From UBA6107 sp964459385 (GTDB lineage: Bacteria; Chloroflexota; Anaerolineae; Anaerolineales; Anaerolineaceae), in the NCBI GenBank assembly GCA_964459385.1, contig CAYWLG010000025.1:1-13466 (forward strand): DNA of 13,466 bases, read 5' to 3'. Made by a program: the position numbers and the translations under genes. Each line of letters opens with the position of its first letter. The stretch's first letter is position 1. Below, piece after piece: positions 8,510-13,466 of the stretch. The notes under the pieces were generated by a model. It was not told the DNA's origin and did no database searches. It saw only the letters and a program-made list of their open reading frames with translations.

Positions 8510-9040
8510 ATGACACAAAACGAACTGTTAATCAGAGATGAACGCAAAGAGGATGTGGTCGCCATCACCGCTGTGACGATAGCGGCCTTCAAAACACTAG
8601 AGATCAGCAGCCACACCGAGCAGTACGTGGTCGAGGCCCTGCGATGTGCCGAAGCGTTGAGCGTTTCACTGCTGGCCGAAATGAACGGTGAAATCGTGGG
8701 GCACATTGCCTTCTCGCCGCTGAAGATGTCAGACGACACGCCGGGTTGGTACGGGCTGGGGCCGGTTTCGGTGCTGCCTGAGAAGCAGGGCAAAGGCATC
8801 GGCAAGGCGCTTATCGAAGCAGGCTTGAACCGCCTCAAAGCGATGGGCGGCAGAGGCTGCTGCCTGGTGGGGCATCCGGGCTATTACGTAAAGTTCGGTT
8901 TCAAGCACCCGGACGGGCTGGTCCTCGAAGGGGTGCCACCTGAAGTGTTCTTTGCCCTTTCCTTCGATGGCCGGGTGCCAAAAGGGACGGTCACCTTTCA
9001 TGAGGGGTTTCTGGCACAGGGGCCGCAGGAATCTACCTAG
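8510..9040 (+). CDS. GNAT N-acetyltransferase, YhbS-like
   Basis: This 176-residue acetyl-CoA-dependent transferase belongs to the YhbS-like group. Strand GEIVGHIAFSPL (60-71) leads through GLGPVSVLPEKQGKGIGKAL (82-101), which contains the Q-x-x-G-x-G acetyl-CoA loop. The late motif GHPGYYVKFGF (121-131) is characteristic of the group. The start at 8510 is chosen because AAAGGGA precedes it at a fitting distance and the -10 at 8481-8486 lies upstream of it. The longer frame from 8477 would begin inside the promoter. It is divergent from perR and shares a 150-base control region holding the PerR box and an 11-bp inverted repeat, so co-regulation with peroxide stress is possible. Substrate is unknown. 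Confidence 0.87.
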   Translation: MTQNELLIRDERKEDVVAITAVTIAAFKTLEISSHTEQYVVEALRCAEALSVSLLAEMNGEIVGHIAFSPLKMSDDTPGWYGLGPVSVLPEKQGKGIGKALIEAGLNRLKAMGGRGCCLVGHPGYYVKFGFKHPDGLVLEGVPPEVFFALSFDGRVPKGTVTFHEGFLAQGPQEST

Positions 9041-9054
9041 AGTTGAACCAAAAG

Positions 9055-9079
9055 GGCCTGCATCCAGGCCAGTTTTTTT
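9055..9079 (+). terminator. Intrinsic terminator after yhbS-like gene
   Basis: GGCCTG (9055-9060) and CAGGCC (9065-9070) close on a CATC loop and are followed by AG and seven T residues (9073-9079). It begins 15 bases after the stop codon, so degV needs its own promoter. Confidence 0.85.
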
Positions 9080-9144
9080 AGCGTTGCCGGCAAGGGTGAC
9101 TTTTGGCCTATCTTTTGCCTGAACGGCCGGGGCAATGTTCCGGC

Positions 9145-9153
9145 TGGTACAAT
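9145..9153 (+). promoter_or_regulatory. Extended -10 promoter element for degV
   Basis: TGGTACAAT is an extended -10 and predicts transcription from about 9160, giving degV a leader of roughly 110 bases. No convincing -35 is seen. It lies beyond the upstream terminator, as needed for an independent unit. Confidence 0.5.
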
Positions 9154-9180
9154 GAAAAATCAATATGGTTTGGGTTCCCT

Positions 9181-9235
9181 ACACCGACTGTAGCCAGCCG
9201 GTGTTTTATTCCCCCCTGGAAGATCTCATCTTCCA
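9181..9235 (+). promoter_or_regulatory. Two hairpins in the degV leader
   Basis: The first hairpin pairs ACACCGACTG (9181-9190) with CAGCCGGTGT (9195-9204), with a single mismatch and a four-base loop. It is followed by TTTATT, which resembles a weak terminator or attenuator. The second is a perfect TGGAAGAT (9217-9224) with ATCTTCCA (9228-9235) around CTC. Both lie between the probable transcription start and the degV ribosome site (AAAGGA, 9256-9261). No known riboswitch class is recognised. Confidence 0.5.
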
Positions 9236-9268
9236 CATCGCTGCAAAATTTCGAAAAAGGAAAAACAA

Positions 9269-10129
9269 ATGAAAATCATCACGGATGCTGCGGCAAACCT
9301 ATCTGCTGAAAAAGCTGCCGAGCTGGGGGTGGAAATCGTGCCTTTCCAGGTCACGTTCATGGAAAAGACCTATAAAGATGGCATTGATCTTTTGCCAGAA
9401 GACCTTTACCGGTTGTACATTGAACACCCCAACGAATTTGTTTCCACCTCGCAGCCTTCTGTGGGTGATTACCTCAAAGCCTATGAGCAGTGCGGGAACG
9501 AAGAGGTCCTTTCGGTACACCTGTCTTCAGGGTTGAGCGGTTCGTATTCTTCAGCCGAACACGCTGCCAGAATGACAGGCAACCCCAAAATCACGGTGGT
9601 TGACTCGCTCACCGTTGGACCGGCCTTGGGCTGGATGGTAGAAGTGGCTGCCCGTGGCAATCAACTGGGCTGGGGCAAAGAGCGTATTCTGGAGGCCATG
9701 CAGCAGGTGAAAGACAATACGCTCACCATGGTCTCGTTCAGCGACCTGAAATACCTCATCCACAGCGGACGCATCAATCACCTCAAGGGCATCTTTGGCT
9801 CAGTTTTGAAGATCAAGCCGATCATCGGAATGAACCAAGATGACGGACGCTACTCTAATGTCGGCCAGGATATGACCGTATCGCGCGCCGTGCACAAACT
9901 GGTGAGCAAAGTGCACGAGCGATTTGGCGATCAAAAGCTGCGGGTGCAGTTGATGCACGGCAGCAATTTGCCCGGCGTGGATGTGCTGCGAGAAGCCGTT
10001 CACGAAATGGTCAACGCAGTGGAAGACCAACTGGTAGCCGTTACCCTGGTGTTGGGTGCCCATGCCGGCCCCACCGTGATCGGCCTGGCAGCCGCGCCTC
10101 AATCCATTTTTGACGGTCTGTTCGCCTAG
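9269..10129 (+). CDS. DegV family fatty-acid-binding protein
   Basis: This 286-residue cytoplasmic protein is of the DegV (FakB-like) family. It opens with IITDAAANLS, the usual strand leading to the lipid-binding fold. It carries the conserved TSQPSVGDYLKAY (60-72) and HLSSGLSGSYSSAE (84-97) motifs, whose Thr and Ser residues hold the fatty-acid carboxylate. The SDLKYLIHSGRI segment (about 165-176) follows, then a GAHAGPTVIGLA loop at the C-terminus (His266 region) that closes the site. Length matches the family. In Firmicutes FakB presents fatty acids to the kinase FakA for phosphorylation and phospholipid synthesis; no FakA gene is in this window. The start is supported by an AAAGGA ribosome site. 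It is a single-gene unit with its own promoter, structured leader and terminator. Confidence 0.92.
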   Translation: MKIITDAAANLSAEKAAELGVEIVPFQVTFMEKTYKDGIDLLPEDLYRLYIEHPNEFVSTSQPSVGDYLKAYEQCGNEEVLSVHLSSGLSGSYSSAEHAARMTGNPKITVVDSLTVGPALGWMVEVAARGNQLGWGKERILEAMQQVKDNTLTMVSFSDLKYLIHSGRINHLKGIFGSVLKIKPIIGMNQDDGRYSNVGQDMTVSRAVHKLVSKVHERFGDQKLRVQLMHGSNLPGVDVLREAVHEMVNAVEDQLVAVTLVLGAHAGPTVIGLAAAPQSIFDGLFA

Positions 10130-10165
10130 TTCAACCCAGAAATCCTTTAGCCTTCCTCTACATTT

Positions 10166-10200
10166 AGCCGCTCTCCAAAACGGGAGGGTGGCTTATTTGT
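10166..10200 (+). terminator. Probable intrinsic terminator after degV
   Basis: AGCCG-CTCTC (10166-10175) pairs with GGGAG-GG-TGGCT (10182-10193), with a two-base bulge and wobble pairs. It is followed by a T-rich tail, TATTTGTTTG (10194-10203). It lies about 36 bases after the degV stop. It is weaker than the other terminators here. Confidence 0.6.
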
Positions 10201-10342
10201 TTGTGGCATAACCAGTATTGTTGCATTTCCACCAGCATTTCTTCTAGTCGTGAGCCAATAATGTTTTCGATCATCCAGATCAGGCTCTAGAGAAAATTTG
10301 CGCCCTGCTTACAGAATAGTCTCTCTTTCAGCCATGTGAATA

Positions 10343-10351
10343 TGCTACAAT
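10343..10351 (+). promoter_or_regulatory. Extended -10 promoter element for the reductase gene
   Basis: TGCTACAAT is a good extended -10 with predicted transcription from about 10358, giving a 50-base leader. It has the same form as the elements before the TPR, yhbS-like and degV genes. No strong -35 is evident. Confidence 0.5.
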
Positions 10352-10407
10352 GTGGACAATAACGGTATTCTTTACAAATCCAAAATTCACTTGAGGCGGA
10401 GGAGCAG

Positions 10408-10989
10408 ATGAGAAAACTGATCGTTGCTGAATTTATCACCCTCGACGGCGTGATCCAGGCGCCGGGAGGAGCCGAGGAAGACACCGATGGCGGGTTCATC
10501 CACGGCGGGTGGACGTGGCCCTACTGGCATGATGACATCGGTGCGCGCTTCTTTGAAGCCATGACGCAGACGGACGCATTTTTGCTGGGACGCAAGACCT
10601 GGCAGATTCACGGCGGTGCCTTTGAGCCAATGAAAGACGACCCCTTTGGCGATGCGATGAACGCGATCCATAAATATGTGGTCTCCACCACGCTGAGTTC
10701 CGCCGATGCCTGGCGCAACTCTACCTTGATCCGCGAAAATGTGGTGGACGCCATTCGCAAGCTCAAAGAAGAAGCGGGCAAAGATATTCTCCTGGATGGC
10801 AGCAGTGTGCTGGCACAAACCCTGGCGCAGCACGACCTGATTGACGAATACCGCCTGCATGTGTATCCGCTCGTGCTGGGCAGCGGCAAAAAGCTGTTCC
10901 CACCGGGCAAACGCATCAACCTCAAACTGGTAGAAGCCACCCCGCTTCCCACCGGAGTGGTCTACATGCACTACACCCGCAGCGAGTAA
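10408..10989 (+). CDS. RibD C-terminal / dihydrofolate reductase-like protein
   Basis: This 193-residue NADPH-binding reductase fold is the RibD-C/YyaP-like branch of the DHFR superfamily. N-terminal MRKLIVAEFITLDGVIQAPG (1-20) is the family's opening strand and loop. FLLGRKTWQIHGG (58-70) is the nucleotide-site helix. ILLDGSSVLAQTLAQHDLID (127-146), with YPLVLGSGKKLF (153-164), is the conserved C-terminal core. Proteins of this stand-alone type are seldom the essential folate enzyme and their substrate is usually unknown, so a folate role should not be assumed. The start follows a strong GGAGGAG ribosome site. It has its own extended -10 and a strong terminator, indicating a monocistronic unit. 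Confidence 0.88.
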   Translation: MRKLIVAEFITLDGVIQAPGGAEEDTDGGFIHGGWTWPYWHDDIGARFFEAMTQTDAFLLGRKTWQIHGGAFEPMKDDPFGDAMNAIHKYVVSTTLSSADAWRNSTLIRENVVDAIRKLKEEAGKDILLDGSSVLAQTLAQHDLIDEYRLHVYPLVLGSGKKLFPPGKRINLKLVEATPLPTGVVYMHYTRSE

Positions 10990-10996
10990 AAACATC

Positions 10997-11031
10997 TTCG
11001 CCCTTCAAGTGATTTGGAGGGCGAATTTTTT
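10997..11031. terminator. Strong bidirectional terminator
   Basis: TTCGCCCTTC (10997-11006) and GGAGGGCGAA (11016-11025) form a 10-bp stem with one wobble pair and a nine-base loop. It is followed by six T residues on the + strand. On the - strand the same stem is followed by GATG and five T residues. It separates the convergent reductase gene and the MFS/alpha-toroid operon and probably serves both. Confidence 0.88.
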
Positions 11032-11050
11032 AACAAACCTGAATTTGATC

Positions 11051-12043
11051 TTATTCCGTTGCCAGCCGGTAAGCCCTTAGCAGGGACAGCACCGAGATCG
11101 AGCAGTCAATGCGGCGATCCTGCACATTGCGCCAGCTTTCAGAGAGGGGAAAATACAGGTGCTGGCGGGCGGCCGCGCCAAAATCCCAAAAACCCTCCTG
11201 CTGCTGATTCCAGAGCCAGTTAAACGCTTCTTCGCACAGGCTGCGGCCGCTCTTAAAGAGGAGGATCAGGCCGAGGGCATCGAGCCAATTTTGAAAATGC
11301 GGAGCGGTCAGGGCAGGCGGTGCGAGCAAGCACCCGCCGTAGACGTAATAAATCCCGTCTCTTTTTTGGCACAGCCAGAGCAAAAATCGTTCTTCAATGT
11401 CGGCGTCCAGGCGCACGGTATGGGTGGCCAGCAAAGCCAATGGGTAAAGAGCTGCCAGTTTGAGATATTTGCCCGCGCTGTGGATGCCGTTGACCTCCAG
11501 ATGCGCCTCACGTTCGGCGACCGAATCATACGTTCCACCGGCAAAGGCGACATTCACCACCTTCACCCAGCGATCGGCCAGCGGCGGCAGGAAAGGATTG
11601 GCCGAATCGAACAGCGCCAGTGTGCCGGCAGTGATGAAACGTGTGTTGATCGGCCAGCCTTCGTGCTTCTCTGCCGGGTCGCTCCAGGCGGCGTTTCCCA
11701 TCAGGATGGCTTCCATCCATTGCAGGGAACGCTGCACGAGGGCCTCTTCTGCGCTCAGCCCCAGGGCGCGGGCGCGATAGAGCGCCAATTCACTGGTGGG
11801 GAAGCGCAGCCGCAGAGCAGAATCGCGCGAATGAAAACGTCCCCAACTGCCATCGGCCTGCTGTGCCTGCGCCAGTTCTTCCACCCAGCGGCTTTTTTGC
11901 AGCGCGGCATGGGCCTTTTGCAGTGCATCCTCCCCGCCTGGAACCCCCATCACCTCGCGCAGCAAGCGAAAACGCGCCACCGGCTGCTGGGTTTGAGCCA
12001 GCAGGCGGGCACCGAGCGATTCGATCTGCGGGAGTGTGAACAT
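11051..12043 (-). CDS. Alpha-toroid (prenyltransferase/squalene-cyclase repeat-like) protein, function unknown
   Basis: This 330-residue, largely helical protein has the hallmarks of the terpenoid-cyclase/protein-prenyltransferase alpha-alpha toroid. QW-type repeats occur near the N-terminus (QQADGSWG, 61-68) and near the C-terminus (NQQQEGFWDFGA, about 283-294). A final helix DCSISVLSLLRAYR (313-326) resembles the last repeat helix of such barrels. It is half the length of squalene-hopene cyclases, and I see no DxDD acid motif, so classical cyclisation is unlikely. No signal peptide is present. It starts 11 bases after the MFS stop with a weak ribosome site, so it is second in a two-gene operon. 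It may bind or modify a hydrophobic or glycan-like substrate; that is speculation. Confidence 0.7.
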   Translation of the reverse strand: MFTLPQIESLGARLLAQTQQPVARFRLLREVMGVPGGEDALQKAHAALQKSRWVEELAQAQQADGSWGRFHSRDSALRLRFPTSELALYRARALGLSAEEALVQRSLQWMEAILMGNAAWSDPAEKHEGWPINTRFITAGTLALFDSANPFLPPLADRWVKVVNVAFAGGTYDSVAEREAHLEVNGIHSAGKYLKLAALYPLALLATHTVRLDADIEERFLLWLCQKRDGIYYVYGGCLLAPPALTAPHFQNWLDALGLILLFKSGRSLCEEAFNWLWNQQQEGFWDFGAAARQHLYFPLSESWRNVQDRRIDCSISVLSLLRAYRLATE

Positions 12044-12054
12044 CTTCGAGAAGG

Positions 12055-13317
12055 TTAGTGATCCAGTTTGGCCGTTTCAGGCTCGCTTGCTTCGGGTAAG
12101 GGAGGTGTCGTGCCCTGCAAAGCGGCGGCATTTTTCGTAGCCAGCAGGTGCAAGGCAAAGAGCAGGGCGTAAAGCACCACCATACTGACGGCAATGGCTT
12201 CGAGCGAGATGTTTTGGGCCAGCACCCCGATGAGGGCCGAGATGGTGGCCCCGCCCAAACCGGCACCCGCCATTTGCATGCCGATGGTGTTGGTGGCATG
12301 GCGTGCACCCACACGTGCACTGGTGCCCGAAATGAATGCCGGGAAGATGGGAGCGATGGCAAAACCGATGATGGCCACACCGGCGATGCTGACGGCTGAA
12401 GAAATGTTCAGCATCAGCAGAATGGCCCCAAACAAGGCGCCCAAAATGGTAATATCGAGCACCCGTTTCAACCCCAGACGTTTGGTGTACCAACCGGCCA
12501 GAATGCGCCCGATGGTAAAGGTGACCCAGTAACTGCTGGTAAGGTAACCGGCAATGTCGGCCGGGATATGGCGCGCACCGGTAAGCAGGGTAAACACCCA
12601 GGTGCCCAAGGCCGCCTCGCAGCCCACATAGACGACAAAAAGGCTGGCGCTCAACCAGGAGTTGCCCTGACGCAGGGTTTCGCGAAAGGGGGTCTTGTAA
12701 TCGGTGATCTGCTTCTCGCTCTCGGGTTTTTCCTCCCCAGAGCCTTTCTTCCACATTTTCAATGAGAAGACAAAAGCAATTGCCAGTACCAACTGGGCTA
12801 CACCCACTACGCGATAACCGACATGCCAGCTACTGTAGAGGTTCAGTCCCGTGGTCATGATGATTGGACCCAGGGTAACGCCAATGCCATAGCAGGCGTG
12901 CATCCACTGCATGGCGCGTTCTTTGAAGTTGGCCGCGGCATAAGTGTTCAACCCGGCATCAATGGCCCCGGCGCCCAGCCCTGAAAAGAGCCCCAGAAAG
13001 ACCATCAGGCCCCAGACCGGTACAAGGGTGTAACCGATGAGAGCCAGACCGGTCAGGGCACAACTGGCAGCCAGCGTGCCGCCCACGCCCAATTTGCCGA
13101 TGATCTTGCCGCTGAAAAAACTCGAAGTCATGTAGCCGGCAGTGCCCGCATACATCAGAAAGCCGATCGAATCGAGCGAGATCTTAAAACCGGTGTGGAT
13201 GGAAGGCCAAGCCACGCCCAATAGTCCATCGGGCAGGCCCAGCGAAATGAAAGCGATAAAGACCAAAGCGATCAAACCCAACTGGTAGGTGCTTTGCTGC
13301 GATTTCTTCGATTCCAT
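12055..13317 (-). CDS. Major facilitator superfamily transporter (FucP/FHS-like)
   Basis: This 420-residue, 12-helix inner-membrane transporter has an N-terminal half with GLPDGLLGVAWPSI (27-40) and SGLGAGAIDAGLNTYAA (112-128). The second segment is the pattern seen in fucose-permease-like (FHS) members. A charged central loop (GSGEEKPESEKQITDYK) separates the halves. The C-terminal half carries GRILAGWYTKRLG, an MFS loop motif, and a Gly/Ala-rich helix (GAGLGGATISALIG). The C-tail is short and acidic. ATG at 13317 is chosen because AGGAAG lies seven bases upstream; a longer frame from 13422 would run into the IS-like end. It is the first gene of an operon with the alpha-toroid protein. The cargo is unknown; sugars or drug-like compounds are typical of the group. 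Confidence 0.87.
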   Translation of the reverse strand: MESKKSQQSTYQLGLIALVFIAFISLGLPDGLLGVAWPSIHTGFKISLDSIGFLMYAGTAGYMTSSFFSGKIIGKLGVGGTLAASCALTGLALIGYTLVPVWGLMVFLGLFSGLGAGAIDAGLNTYAAANFKERAMQWMHACYGIGVTLGPIIMTTGLNLYSSWHVGYRVVGVAQLVLAIAFVFSLKMWKKGSGEEKPESEKQITDYKTPFRETLRQGNSWLSASLFVVYVGCEAALGTWVFTLLTGARHIPADIAGYLTSSYWVTFTIGRILAGWYTKRLGLKRVLDITILGALFGAILLMLNISSAVSIAGVAIIGFAIAPIFPAFISGTSARVGARHATNTIGMQMAGAGLGGATISALIGVLAQNISLEAIAVSMVVLYALLFALHLLATKNAAALQGTTPPLPEASEPETAKLDH

Positions 13318-13328
13318 CGATGTACTTC

Positions 13329-13380
13329 CTGAAAACAGATTGTATTTTTGGGAGAACCTAATAATTTTACTCGTTTTCAG
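13329..13380 (-). promoter_or_regulatory. Possible MFS promoter region bounded by an 8-bp inverted repeat
   Basis: On the - strand TACAAT (13344-13339) is a plausible -10, giving transcription from about 13332. CTGAAAAC (13329-13336) and GTTTTCAG (13373-13380) are perfect complements that bracket it, 36 bases apart. This could be an operator pair or chance in AT-rich DNA. No good -35 is seen. Confidence 0.35.
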
Positions 13381-13412
13381 AATGAAAAATTTAAATAAAA
13401 AACCTTCTAATA

Positions 13413-13466
13413 TGAACTGCACCCCAAAAGTTGGACACCACCAACAGAAAGGGGTGCAGTTTTTTA
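13413..13466. mobile_element. Terminus of an IS3-family-like insertion sequence (partial)
   Basis: TGAACTGCACCCC followed by AAAAGTTGGACA (13413-13437) has the look of the terminal inverted repeat of the IS150-type branch of IS3 elements. It begins with TGA and carries the CCCCAAAAGTTGGACA core. Inside the end, AACTGCACCCC (13415-13425) pairs perfectly with GGGGTGCAGTT (13451-13461), and GTTGG (13430-13434) pairs with CCAAC (13441-13445). This forms a long hairpin ending in T residues. The window stops here, so no transposase is visible. A solo end or a small non-autonomous element is possible. Confidence 0.6.

Noticed and set aside
9080..9268. T-box or other known riboswitch in the degV leader
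   Set aside because: The TGGTAC string resembles part of a T-box bulge, but the rest of the conserved sequence and the downstream antiterminator fold are missing. TGGTACAAT fits an extended -10 better.
11159..12058. A 299-codon open frame on the + strand
   Set aside because: It is antisense to the alpha-toroid gene, low in recognisable motifs and rich in Gln/Arg/Gly, as expected of a mirror frame.
13318..13422. Longer N-terminus for the MFS transporter
   Set aside because: The extra 35 residues would come from the AT-rich promoter and the IS-like end. The ATG at 13317 has an AGGAAG ribosome site and gives a normal MFS N-terminus.

Overview
The window looks like a chromosomal segment of a bacterium, most likely a member of the Chloroflexota (Anaerolineae-like). 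That placement is inference, from the mix of families and a moderately GC-rich coding style with AT-rich spacers. The families are a DUF385/F420-type nitroreductase-like protein, a QorB-type quinone reductase, a DegV protein, a RibD-C/DHFR-like reductase and a PerR/KatG pair. No rRNA, tRNA or CRISPR array was seen. Most genes are single-gene or two-gene units of ordinary housekeeping, stress or accessory type.

Layout. Positions 1-243 are AT-rich with no convincing gene. A VOC (glyoxalase-fold) gene (244-648) and a GNAT acetyltransferase (704-1252) follow on the + strand. Immediately after the acetyltransferase stop lies a short, frameshifted remnant of a second copy of the VOC gene's 5' end (1252-1323). 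Next, on the - strand, come two translationally coupled Dpp/Opp-type ABC permeases (3413 down to 1360). They are visibly richer in A+T than their neighbours and have no binding protein or ATPase beside them. From 3777 the + strand carries qorB coupled by an ATGA overlap to a DUF385 protein, then a small TPR protein (5089-5451).

The centre is a peroxide-response module on the - strand: perR (8361-7918) followed by katG (7716-5530). PerR has every ligand of a peroxide-sensing PerR at matching spacing. A PerR-like 7-1-7 operator lies in front of each of the two genes. A YhbS-like acetyltransferase (8510-9040) diverges from perR, and the spacer between them holds a perfect 11-bp inverted repeat.

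The right third holds degV with a structured leader (9269-10129) and a DHFR/RibD-C-like reductase (10408-10989). A convergent - strand pair follows, made of an MFS transporter (13317-12055) and an alpha-toroid (prenyltransferase/squalene-cyclase-like) protein (12043-11051). The window ends inside what looks like the terminal inverted repeat of an IS3-family element, which folds into a long hairpin (13413-13466).

Regulation seen in the sequence: four + strand genes share an extended -10 of the form TG-C/G-TANANT, and four units end in clear intrinsic terminators. I did not find a wholly new multi-gene system. The most notable signals are the perR/katG/yhbS control region, the VOC gene remnant beside the orphan permeases, the degV leader and the cyclase-like protein coupled to a transporter.
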